64,000 nucleotides of DNA from Bacillus_BE sp042263505. GTDB lineage: Bacteria > Bacillota > Bacilli > Bacillales > Cytobacillaceae. Both the position numbers and the translations under genes were made by a program. Each line of letters begins with the position of its first letter. The stretch's first letter is position 1. The notes beneath the pieces were generated by a model. That model had not been told where the DNA came from. It made no database searches and saw only the letters and a program-made list of their open reading frames with translations. The DNA is taken from assembly GCF_042263505.1 (NCBI RefSeq), contig NZ_JBHKFI010000002.1, positions 1-64,000 of the forward strand, given 5' to 3'. Shown here piece after piece: positions 1 through 7,055 of this stretch.

Positions 1-1
1 T

Positions 2-514
2 TTATTAGCTCAATACTTTCTCCTGCAGGAAGAGATCGAGAATGTATGGAGCGAAATCAAAAAACTTCTTAATGGGATCCCTGGGGTCAAAGAAATGATA
101 GCGATTAAAGGGGTCGGAGAAATAACGGTGGCAAGTTTTTTTGCGGAAATCGGGGATTTAAGCAAGTATACGCATCCTGAACAAATCATCAAATTAGCAG
201 GGCTAAATTTAAGGCTGGCTACGTCAGGCAAATGGAAGGGACAAACAATCATCACCAAGAGGGGAAGGCCAAAGCTTAGAGCTTTACTGTTTAAAGTCGT
301 CCTGCCCCTGATAGCTCAGAATCCGGCCTTCAAAGCCTTGCATCAGTATTTTATTACGAGGAATGAAAACCCTTTGAAAAAGAAACAGTCTATCATTGCC
401 CTGTGTTGCAAGTTAATCCGTATTCTCTTTACAGTTGGAAAAAAACAAGTGGAGTTCAACCCGGTCAGGATGATGAATGATATCCCGCATTTTAGCCTGC
501 CAAAAGCTGCATAG
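2..514 (+). CDS. IS110-family transposase, C-terminal part (5' end outside window)
   Basis: The frame is open from base 2 to the stop at 514, about 170 residues, so the gene continues to the left; the ATG at 95 is internal. It matches the C-terminal Transposase_20 domain of IS110/IS116/IS902 transposases. A helix-hairpin-helix-like stretch reads GVKEMIAIKGVGEITVASF, then come KLAGLNL, a GRPKLRALLF-type basic motif and a helical tail. These enzymes are DEDD recombinases whose catalytic serine lies in this C-terminal domain. Nothing in the visible part is interrupted, so the gene may be intact. The family call is firm; the subgroup (IS110 or IS1111) cannot be decided here. Confidence 0.88.
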   Translation, partial: LLAQYFLLQEEIENVWSEIKKLLNGIPGVKEMIAIKGVGEITVASFFAEIGDLSKYTHPEQIIKLAGLNLRLATSGKWKGQTIITKRGRPKLRALLFKVVLPLIAQNPAFKALHQYFITRNENPLKKKQSIIALCCKLIRILFTVGKKQVEFNPVRMMNDIPHFSLPKAA

Positions 515-960
515 GCAAGGTACAGTCAGGAAATGAAGCAATATATGAGGGCCAGGCAGCTACCATGCCCCCATCCTAGGTAAGTTCTGAAAGTTGTATT
601 TTAGGAGTAAATGTCAAACGGAAAGCCGCTTTAGTTAAAAATATAAAAGTGTTAAGTAAACGTTAGGATCAGGGATTCAATAATAAAGACTAAGACATCA
701 GAAGCTAGGAGCAGTAGGCAAGCATTTATACTATTGGGCTATGACCCCGCAAGAAAGCATCGCCGACCCCGCTTCATGGATAGGCAGAACGAAGGAATGT
801 ATGCGCGTATCAGTGATATGACGCCGTGAGAAATGGGAGGGTGTGCCGCCATGAATATTGTGGGATCCAACAGCGACCATATTATTCAAATATTCCCTTT
901 TTATGGAAAAGTTGAAGAAGAGGGCATATTTAAGCACGCCCTCCTCCACCAAAAGAATAT
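515..960 (+). ncRNA. Non-coding tail of the IS110 element, candidate bridge RNA region
   Basis: No convincing gene lies between the transposase stop and about 960. The stretch is more GC-rich than the flanks and contains complementary segments, for example the GAGGGC/GCCCTC arms at 920-942. In IS110-family elements a long non-coding end encodes a structured bridge (seek) RNA that pairs with donor and target DNA; in the IS1111 subgroup this end lies downstream of the recombinase. A long tail on this side fits that arrangement. The RNA itself is inferred and its ends are unknown. An antisense open frame at 731-952 is best ignored. Confidence 0.35.
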
Positions 961-1154
961 TACTTTCTGACTATACACGATGAAAACAGTCATATAAAAT
1001 TTAAAAAACTGAGAAAAACGGAGAAAACGCGAGAAAATCGTTACTTTTATGAGGGAGTATAAATTGGCAGCAATGATGAAAATTCGACGTAGAAGCCAAT
1101 TTTAGGAATTAAGTATAAGTGCACAAAGGGAGGCTTCCGAGAGACGCTTCGCAG

Positions 1155-1181
1155 CCGAAAAAAGTGCTTTTCTTTTTTCGG
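1155..1181. terminator. Perfect 10-bp hairpin with A/T-rich arms
   Basis: CCGAAAAAAG at 1155-1164 pairs exactly with CTTTTTTCGG at 1172-1181 across a 7-base loop. The arms themselves hold the A and T runs, so it could end transcription in either direction. It may close a transcript coming from the IS element or insulate yqeZ from it. Positions 960-1290 otherwise contain AT-rich non-coding sequence. Confidence 0.45.
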
Positions 1182-1291
1182 TGAACTACGCCTCTGTCTT
1201 CGCCTGAAGGCTCGCCAATCGACGAGTTTTCTTTATCTGGATTTTTTTCTAATCATGTTTTATTCCTGATGCTTAATTGATATGATGGAAA

Positions 1292-1318
1292 TGAAACTTT
1301 TATTAACTTTCATCCGTA
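1292..1318 (+). promoter_or_regulatory. Sigma-W-type promoter of yqeZ-floA
   Basis: TGAAAC at 1292-1297 and CGTA at 1315-1318 are separated by 17 bases, matching the extracytoplasmic-function sigma-W pattern (TGAAAC, about 16-17 bases, CGTA). The yqeZ-floA operon is a known sigma-W target in B. subtilis, which supports the call. Transcription would start near 1325, so the ATG at 1328 would have almost no leader and the GTG at 1352 is the better start. Confidence 0.8.
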
Positions 1319-1351
1319 ACATGGAATATGAACGATGAAAGGAGGAATAAG

Positions 1352-2698
1352 GTGAGGATTAGAAATTTATTTATTTGCATAGCATTTTTTCTTCCCCTTT
1401 TCATTGGCCTCTTTCCTTTTGATAGCACGGCTTCTAATCGCGATATTGTCTATGTGGTTCCTGTGGAAGATACAGTGGAAAAGGGTCTCTATGCCTTTTT
1501 AAATCGCGCCGTTAAAACGGCAGAAGAAGAGCATGCCTCAAGTATTATTTTTGAATTAAATACACCTGGTGGTGCTGTAGATGCTGCAGGGCAAATTGGA
1601 AAGTTGCTGTCATCTACTAAGGTAAAGACCATTTCTTTTGTGAATAAACAAGCGCTATCAGCTGGTGCCTATATTGCCTTAAACACAGATGAAATATATA
1701 TGGCAAGTGGTGCAACCATGGGTTCAGCTGCTATCATTGATCAGGAAGGGAATACCGCGGACAAAAAAGCTGAATCGTATTGGCTTGCTGCGATGCAAAG
1801 TGCTGCTAAACAAAATGGAAGAAATCCCATTTATGCCCTTGCAATGGCAGATGAGGATGTTGATTTACCAAAGTTAGGGGCCCCAAAGGGAAAATTATTG
1901 ACCCTAACATCTGATCAAGCAGTGGAAGTACATTATTCTGAGGGAACATATCCCAATTTAGATTCCTTACTTCAACATCTTGGTTATGCCCATGCCGATA
2001 TTCGTCATTTGGATGAAAGCTTTGCTGAGAAATTAGCGCGATTTATCACAAATCCTGTAGTCATTCCGATTCTTCTTACAATTGGAAGCCTAGGGCTCGT
2101 TTTAGAACTGTTCTCGCCAGGCTTTGGTATTCCTGGAATTATAGGAATATCTTCCCTTTTACTCTTTTTCTATGGTCATCTTATCGCCGGACTTGCAGGG
2201 TATGAAACCATTATTCTCTTTGTACTGGGGATTGGGCTGGTTATCTTAGAATTTTTTGTTCCAGGTGGTATTACAGGCTTATTAGGGTTAGCTGCTATTA
2301 TTACAAGTTTCTTTCTGGCAGCAGATAATGCTGTCCATATGGCCATTTCGTTGCTGATTGCAATTGGAGTATCCATTTTTGTTTCAATACTAATGGTAAA
2401 GGTGTTTGGTAGAAAAATGAAGCTCTTTAAGAAGATTATCTTAACCGACTCGACCAATACTGAAAAAGGATATGTCTCAAATCGAAATCGAACAGATTTA
2501 CTTGGATTAGAAGGCTATGCCCTTACTGTACTGAGACCAGCGGGAACAATTGTAATAGGTGATGAGAGAATTGATGTTGTCAGTGAAGGTGAGTTTATCC
2601 AAAAATCAGCTAAAGTAAAAGTGATAAAAGTGGAAGGTGCGCGTATCGTTGTAAGAGAAATATCTGCAAATCAAACAAATGAGGAGGACAATAGATGA
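1352..2698 (+). CDS. yqeZ: NfeD-like membrane serine protease YqeZ
   Basis: Long-form NfeD protein of about 448 residues, in the B. subtilis YqeZ size range. A signal peptide is followed by a ClpP-like serine protease domain: NTPGG is the oxyanion segment and the SAGAYIA serine is the predicted nucleophile. Several membrane helices come next (about 230-350), then a C-terminal OB-fold NfeD domain. Such proteins work beside flotillins or stomatins in membrane organisation and quality control. The start is GTG 1352 because AAAGGAGG at 1338-1345 lies just before it; the longer frame from ATG 1328 would contain that ribosome site. The stop overlaps floA by four bases. Confidence 0.9.
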   Translation: MRIRNLFICIAFFLPLFIGLFPFDSTASNRDIVYVVPVEDTVEKGLYAFLNRAVKTAEEEHASSIIFELNTPGGAVDAAGQIGKLLSSTKVKTISFVNKQALSAGAYIALNTDEIYMASGATMGSAAIIDQEGNTADKKAESYWLAAMQSAAKQNGRNPIYALAMADEDVDLPKLGAPKGKLLTLTSDQAVEVHYSEGTYPNLDSLLQHLGYAHADIRHLDESFAEKLARFITNPVVIPILLTIGSLGLVLELFSPGFGIPGIIGISSLLLFFYGHLIAGLAGYETIILFVLGIGLVILEFFVPGGITGLLGLAAIITSFFLAADNAVHMAISLLIAIGVSIFVSILMVKVFGRKMKLFKKIILTDSTNTEKGYVSNRNRTDLLGLEGYALTVLRPAGTIVIGDERIDVVSEGEFIQKSAKVKVIKVEGARIVVREISANQTNEEDNR

Positions 2699-3681
2699 TA
2701 ACAGCTGGTACTGCATTATTATTAATTGCGATTGTTGTTGGTATTATTTTATTAGCTATATTATTTACATTTGTTCCTGTTATGCTATGGGTTTCAGCTT
2801 TAGCGGCAGGTGTAAGAGTTTCAATCTTTACCTTAATTGGAATGAGGTTACGTCGGGTTATTCCAAGTCGAGTAATCAATCCCTTAATTAAAGCACATAA
2901 AGCAGGTCTTAATGTTACGACGAATCAATTAGAAAGTCATTACCTTGCTGGAGGTAATGTAGATCGAGTTGTGAATGCTTTAATAGCTGCTCATCGGGCA
3001 AACATTGAATTAACCTTTGAACGTTGTGCTGCGATTGATTTGGCGGGTCGTGATGTATTACAAGCTGTACAAATGAGTGTAAATCCCAAGGTTATTGAAA
3101 CGCCATTTATTGCTGGTGTGGCCATGGATGGTATCGAAATGAAAGCGAAAGCAAGAATCACTGTTCGGGCTAATATAGATCGGTTAGTCGGAGGTGCGGG
3201 CGAGGAAACCGTCGTGGCTCGTGTCGGAGAAGGAATTGTATCGACAATTGGATCATCAGCAGATCATAAAAAGGTTTTAGAAAATCCAGATATGATTTCC
3301 CAAACCGTTTTATCCAAAGGATTGGATGCAGGTACTGCTTTTGAAATTCTGTCCATTGATATCGCCGATGTCGATATCGGTAAAAACATTGGTGCGATGT
3401 TGCAAACAGACCAAGCGGAAGCGGATAAGAAAATTGCTCAAGCTAAGGCAGAGGAACGTCGTGCTATGGCTGTTGCTAAAGAGCAAGAAATGAAAGCGCA
3501 AGTGGAAGAAATGAGAGCGAAGGTTGTGGAAGCGGAGGCAACAGTACCATTAGCCATGGCAGAGGCGCTTCGTTCAGGAAAAATTGGTGTGATGGATTAT
3601 ATGAATTTCCAAAATATTTCCGCAGATACCGATATGCGGGATTCCATTGGGAAAATGAATGATGATCATAATACGAAATAA
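2695..3681 (+). CDS. floA: Flotillin-like protein FloA
   Basis: 328 residues, nearly the length of B. subtilis FloA (YqfA). An N-terminal hydrophobic hairpin (about residues 3-50) anchors it in the membrane. An SPFH-like domain follows, then an Ala/Glu/Lys-rich coiled coil (about 235-300) typical of flotillins. FloA scaffolds functional membrane microdomains that affect signalling, secretion and cell-wall synthesis. The ATG overlaps the yqeZ stop as ATGA, so translation is coupled, and both share the sigma-W-type promoter. Residues are conserved throughout and no damage is visible. Confidence 0.95.
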   Translation: MITAGTALLLIAIVVGIILLAILFTFVPVMLWVSALAAGVRVSIFTLIGMRLRRVIPSRVINPLIKAHKAGLNVTTNQLESHYLAGGNVDRVVNALIAAHRANIELTFERCAAIDLAGRDVLQAVQMSVNPKVIETPFIAGVAMDGIEMKAKARITVRANIDRLVGGAGEETVVARVGEGIVSTIGSSADHKKVLENPDMISQTVLSKGLDAGTAFEILSIDIADVDIGKNIGAMLQTDQAEADKKIAQAKAEERRAMAVAKEQEMKAQVEEMRAKVVEAEATVPLAMAEALRSGKIGVMDYMNFQNISADTDMRDSIGKMNDDHNTK

Positions 3682-3726
3682 AGACCGATCATTATCGAAT
3701 TGCTCTTTGAAGGGAGTGCTTTTCTC

Positions 3727-4248
3727 GTGAAATATCTATTTGAGAATCCTTTTATCATTATCGTGATTATTGGGATTATATCCTCTTTGTTCAAAAAGGA
3801 AAAAGATCAGAAAAAAAAAGCTCCAATCAAAGGGCGTTCATCTAGGCAAACAAAAGCATTCCCAACGCAAAAATCATGGCAGACTCCTAGGTCAAATGGG
3901 AATCCATTTAATAAACCATTAATGCGGTCAGAAATGCCTGAGCAGCAACATAGGGAAATAAAGCCATTTGAGCAAAAGAGAACAATTGAATCTTCGATGA
4001 ATGATCTTGCATCTCAATATGAAGAGGTAAAACAAGAAGCCATTTCACAAATTGAGGAATTAAACAAACAAAAAGCACAAATGGAACAACAGGTTGCAAA
4101 AATCAAAGCCATAAATGTTGAGAAAAAATCTAATTCAATCAATCAAGCGAAATTAGAAAATAAACTACGCGATGCCGTCATTTGGTCAGAAATTCTTGGA
4201 CCCCCTCGTGCAAAGAAATCTCATCGGAGTTTTACGAGAAATCCGTAG
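3727..4248 (+). CDS. Small membrane-anchored coiled-coil protein of the floA operon
   Basis: About 173 residues. One N-terminal membrane segment (FENPFIIIVIIGIISSLF) is followed by a basic, low-complexity stretch and then a coiled coil (about 95-140) rich in Glu, Lys and Gln. AGGGAG at 3711-3716 favours GTG 3727 over the upstream TTG 3700. It lies 45 bases after floA and ends just before a terminator, so it is the last gene of the sigma-W operon. The yqfB position in B. subtilis corresponds, but I cannot confirm homology. Function is unknown; a role as partner of the flotillin scaffold is inferred from context only. Confidence 0.72.
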   Translation: MKYLFENPFIIIVIIGIISSLFKKEKDQKKKAPIKGRSSRQTKAFPTQKSWQTPRSNGNPFNKPLMRSEMPEQQHREIKPFEQKRTIESSMNDLASQYEEVKQEAISQIEELNKQKAQMEQQVAKIKAINVEKKSNSINQAKLENKLRDAVIWSEILGPPRAKKSHRSFTRNP

Positions 4249-4283
4249 ATTTTTAATATGAGGGTTGATAAAAAAGAAGTGCT

Positions 4284-4334
4284 AGAACCCATTTTTATCT
4301 CATAAACATGAGATGAAAGGGGGTTCTTTTTTTT
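4284..4334 (+). terminator. Terminator hairpin that contains the yqfC ribosome binding site
   Basis: Two 20-base arms (4284-4303 and 4308-4327) pair with only a few G-U or mismatch positions around a 4-base loop. The 3' arm is followed by a T run that ends one base before the yqfC ATG at 4335. The only ribosome site for yqfC, AAAGGGGG at 4316-4323, lies inside the 3' arm. The hairpin therefore ends the floA operon, and in read-through RNA it would also hide the yqfC start. Confidence 0.85.
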
Positions 4335-4619
4335 ATGGCAAAAAAGTGGGGGCAACGAGTCCGCAACTGGATGACCAAGCAAATGGATCTACCTCAAGAT
4401 GTCATGATGGATTTACCCCGCATTACGATGATTGGACAAATTCATATCTATATTGAGAACCACAGGGGGTTAATCGCGTTCTCTGACAAAGAATTACGTC
4501 TGCTCCTTAAACAGGGACAGCTTTTAATAAAGGGAAAAACATTTGTAATCAAAACGATATTACCTGATGAAATTCTATTAGAAGGGAAAATCGATCAGGT
4601 TTTATTTTTAAATGATTAG
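4335..4619 (+). CDS. yqfC: Sporulation protein YqfC
   Basis: 94 residues, the usual size of YqfC. The middle (DLPRITMIGQIHIYIENHRG) and the GQLLIKGKTFVIKTI segment are characteristic. In B. subtilis yqfC and yqfD are expressed in the mother cell under sigma-E and mutants have a mild sporulation defect; the biochemical role is unknown. The protein resembles a small bacterial YabP/YqfC beta-domain family. Its ribosome site is buried in the upstream terminator hairpin. It is followed after 43 bases by yqfD. No sigma-E promoter could be read with confidence. Confidence 0.9.
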   Translation: MAKKWGQRVRNWMTKQMDLPQDVMMDLPRITMIGQIHIYIENHRGLIAFSDKELRLLLKQGQLLIKGKTFVIKTILPDEILLEGKIDQVLFLND

Positions 4620-4662
4620 TTTGTGGAGTTATAAGATAAAAAGAATCATTCAGGAGGAAAAA

Positions 4663-5856
4663 ATGAAGAATCAGTGGATTTTGTTTTTTTCTGGAATTGT
4701 TGCGGTTAAGGTATCGGGGAATGGGATAGAGCGTCTCATCAATAAGTGCATCAGGAGTGGAATATATATTTGGAATGTCAAACGGCATGGTACGCATGCG
4801 GTTACATTGAAAATCGGTCTTCAGGATGTGCATAAATTAAGACATGCGGCAAGGGACTCGGATTGTAAAATTGAGTTCCTGCGCCGAAGCGGAGTTCCTT
4901 TCCTATTGAAAAGATTAATGAAGAATGGCGGGTTTCTTGCCGGAGCTATTTTGTTTCTATTTATTATTTTTATTTTGTCGAATATGGTTTGGGGAATCGA
5001 AATTAAAGGGGCTAATCCGGCAACGGAATATAAAATCCGCAAAGAATTAGATAAAATGGGCGTGAAAGTTGGACAACTTCAATTTTTTATTAATAATGTG
5101 GAAGGAATACAAAGCGAACTCACCAATCAAATTGATGAAATTACTTGGGTTGGTGTTGAATTAAAGGGGACAACTTATTCCTTAAAAGTTGTGGAAAAAA
5201 ATGAACCGAAAAAGCCAAAGCAGGTAGATAGACAAAATTTAGTTGCGAAAAAGAAAGCTGTCATTGTTGATATGTTTGTCGAGGAAGGACAACCAATGGT
5301 AGAAGTCAATCAGCATGTCAAGAAAGGACAGTTATTAGTTTCTGGTGTCATAGGGAAGGAAGGGGAAACAAAGGAAGTCCCGGCAAAGGGGAAGGTTTAT
5401 GGAGAGACTTGGTATAAAACAGAGGTAGAGCTCCCTCTTGAAACCACCTTCCAGGTGTTTAATGGAAAGGAAAAAAGAAAGCATTATCTTAAATTAGGGA
5501 AATGGCAAGTTCCAATTTGGGGCTTTGGGAAATTGGAATTTAACCAATATGAAACAGAAGTGAATGAGAAGAAGGTTCGTTTCTTAAAATGGCAGATTCC
5601 GATTTCATACACGGAAAAAACCTTTCGTGAAAGGGAGAAAGTGGAAAGAAGCTATTCCAAAAAGGAAGCTGTAAACATTGCGAAAGAAATGGCACGCAAA
5701 GATATAAAAAGCCATTTGTCTGAAGATGCTATAATTAAAGGTGAAAATGTTTTGCAACAATCTTTTGAGAATGGTAAAGTTAAGTTATCAATCCATTTCC
5801 AAATTATTGAGAATATTGCAGTGGGACAACCGATAATTCAAGGAGACTCAGAATGA
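4663..5856 (+). CDS. yqfD: Sporulation protein YqfD
   Basis: 397 residues, matching the B. subtilis protein (398). A cytosolic N-terminal region comes first. A membrane helix near residues 92-112 is followed by a large domain that is probably extracytoplasmic or intermembrane. AGGAGG eight bases before ATG 4663 decides the start; the longer open frame from 4612 overlaps yqfC and has no ribosome site. YqfD works with YqfC in sporulation by an unknown mechanism. The stop overlaps phoH by four bases, which couples a sporulation gene to a housekeeping one, as in other bacilli. Confidence 0.92.
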   Translation: MKNQWILFFSGIVAVKVSGNGIERLINKCIRSGIYIWNVKRHGTHAVTLKIGLQDVHKLRHAARDSDCKIEFLRRSGVPFLLKRLMKNGGFLAGAILFLFIIFILSNMVWGIEIKGANPATEYKIRKELDKMGVKVGQLQFFINNVEGIQSELTNQIDEITWVGVELKGTTYSLKVVEKNEPKKPKQVDRQNLVAKKKAVIVDMFVEEGQPMVEVNQHVKKGQLLVSGVIGKEGETKEVPAKGKVYGETWYKTEVELPLETTFQVFNGKEKRKHYLKLGKWQVPIWGFGKLEFNQYETEVNEKKVRFLKWQIPISYTEKTFREREKVERSYSKKEAVNIAKEMARKDIKSHLSEDAIIKGENVLQQSFENGKVKLSIHFQIIENIAVGQPIIQGDSE

Positions 5857-6815
5857 CAGATGATTTAATCACAATTAACGTACAATTAGAAAATCATAAT
5901 GAAGCCATTAATTTATTAGGAAATTCGGATACAAATGTGAAGATGATTGAACAAGAGTTAGGGGTTTCAATCGTCACTCGCGGTGAACAAATTCTTGTAT
6001 CCGGTGATCAAGAAAAAGTGGAGATGGTTAGCCAAATCATCCACAAGTTGCTTCAAGTAATTCGTAAGGGCATTAATATAAGCGGTAGAGATGTCATTTA
6101 TGCTATCCAATTAGCCAAAAAAGGGACATTAGATTATTTTATCGATATATATGAGGAAGAAATCGCAAAGAACGCTAAGGGCAAATCCATACGTGTAAAA
6201 ACACTTGGTCAGCAACAATATTTAACAGCTATGAGGAAGAATGATCTTGTATTTGGAATTGGACCAGCAGGAACAGGAAAAACCTATTTAGCGGTCGTTA
6301 TGGCTGTAAATGCCCTTAAAAACGGCCAGGTGAAGCGGATCATTTTAACCCGTCCAGCTGTGGAGGCAGGTGAAAGTCTCGGCTTTTTACCTGGAGATTT
6401 AAAGGAAAAAGTTGATCCGTATCTTCGACCTTTATATGATGCACTGCATGATATTTTAGGAACAGAACAGACTGGTCGATTAATTGAAAGAGGAACGATT
6501 GAAATAGCTCCCCTAGCCTATATGCGCGGAAGGACACTTGATGATGCCTTCGTTATTCTAGATGAAGCACAAAATACAACACATGCCCAGATGAAAATGT
6601 TCTTAACAAGACTTGGGTTTGGTTCTAAAATGATCATTACAGGAGATCAAACGCAAATAGATTTACCGAAAGGAATCCATTCTGGTTTGATAGAGGCTGA
6701 GAAGGTATTAGCGAATGTGAAAGGAATTTCGTTTGTTTTTTTAGAACAAAGCGATGTTGTTCGTCACCCTCTCGTTAGCAAAATTGTGCAGGCATACGAT
6801 AAAAGTGGTCAATAA
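5853..6815 (+). CDS. phoH: PhoH-family ATPase
   Basis: 320 residues, the normal length. A KH-like N-terminal region is followed by a P-loop NTPase core with GPAGTGKT (residues 137-144) and a DEAQ Walker B box (237-240). PhoH proteins are ATP-binding, probably RNA-acting helicase-like enzymes; conserved neighbourhood with ybeY links them to rRNA or ribosome maturation. Here ybeY follows after pgpH. The ATG overlaps the yqfD stop. A strong terminator follows directly, so phoH ends the operon. Confidence 0.95.
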   Translation: MTDDLITINVQLENHNEAINLLGNSDTNVKMIEQELGVSIVTRGEQILVSGDQEKVEMVSQIIHKLLQVIRKGINISGRDVIYAIQLAKKGTLDYFIDIYEEEIAKNAKGKSIRVKTLGQQQYLTAMRKNDLVFGIGPAGTGKTYLAVVMAVNALKNGQVKRIILTRPAVEAGESLGFLPGDLKEKVDPYLRPLYDALHDILGTEQTGRLIERGTIEIAPLAYMRGRTLDDAFVILDEAQNTTHAQMKMFLTRLGFGSKMIITGDQTQIDLPKGIHSGLIEAEKVLANVKGISFVFLEQSDVVRHPLVSKIVQAYDKSGQ

Positions 6816-6817
6816 AG

Positions 6818-6846
6818 CCGTTCGGGACTTCCGGACGGTTTTTTTT
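6818..6846 (+). terminator. Intrinsic terminator after phoH
   Basis: CCGTTCGG at 6818-6825 pairs with CCGGACGG at 6831-6838 (one G-U pair) and is followed by eight T. The remaining 200 bases before pgpH are AT-rich and must hold the pgpH promoter; a TATAAT lies at 6999-7004 but no good -35 is seen. Confidence 0.9.
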
Positions 6847-7055
6847 ACAATCTGGTTGAATAAATATCCTTATATAGCATTTTCTTACGAGAAAAGCGCA
6901 CCTGAGTTGGTTAAATATCCCTATTCACATTGAAAATTTGTAACTTATTAAGGGAAAAAGGTGAAACTTGAATAAAAAACTGTTATCATTTTACATATTA
7001 TAATAATTTTAATCGCTTATCTTGTTTAAGTTAAAACAGGATAGGAGGGAGAATA

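Larger units (their letters stand above)
1..960 (+). mobile_element. Right part of an IS110-family insertion sequence
   Basis: The window opens inside an IS110-family transposase gene, followed by about 450 bases of non-coding sequence that does not look like Bacillus housekeeping DNA. The left end lies outside the window. The right boundary near 960 is a guess: an inverted repeat (GAGGGC at 920-925, GCCCTC at 937-942) lies there, and AT-rich sequence follows. IS110 elements lack ordinary terminal inverted repeats, so the ends cannot be read without a second copy. The element sits upstream of yqeZ, where related bacilli usually have rpsU-yqeY, so it has probably inserted between these genes. 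Confidence 0.7.

Noticed and set aside
731..952. Antisense open frame in the IS110 tail
   Set aside because: No ribosome site or recognisable protein; it is better explained as structured non-coding DNA.
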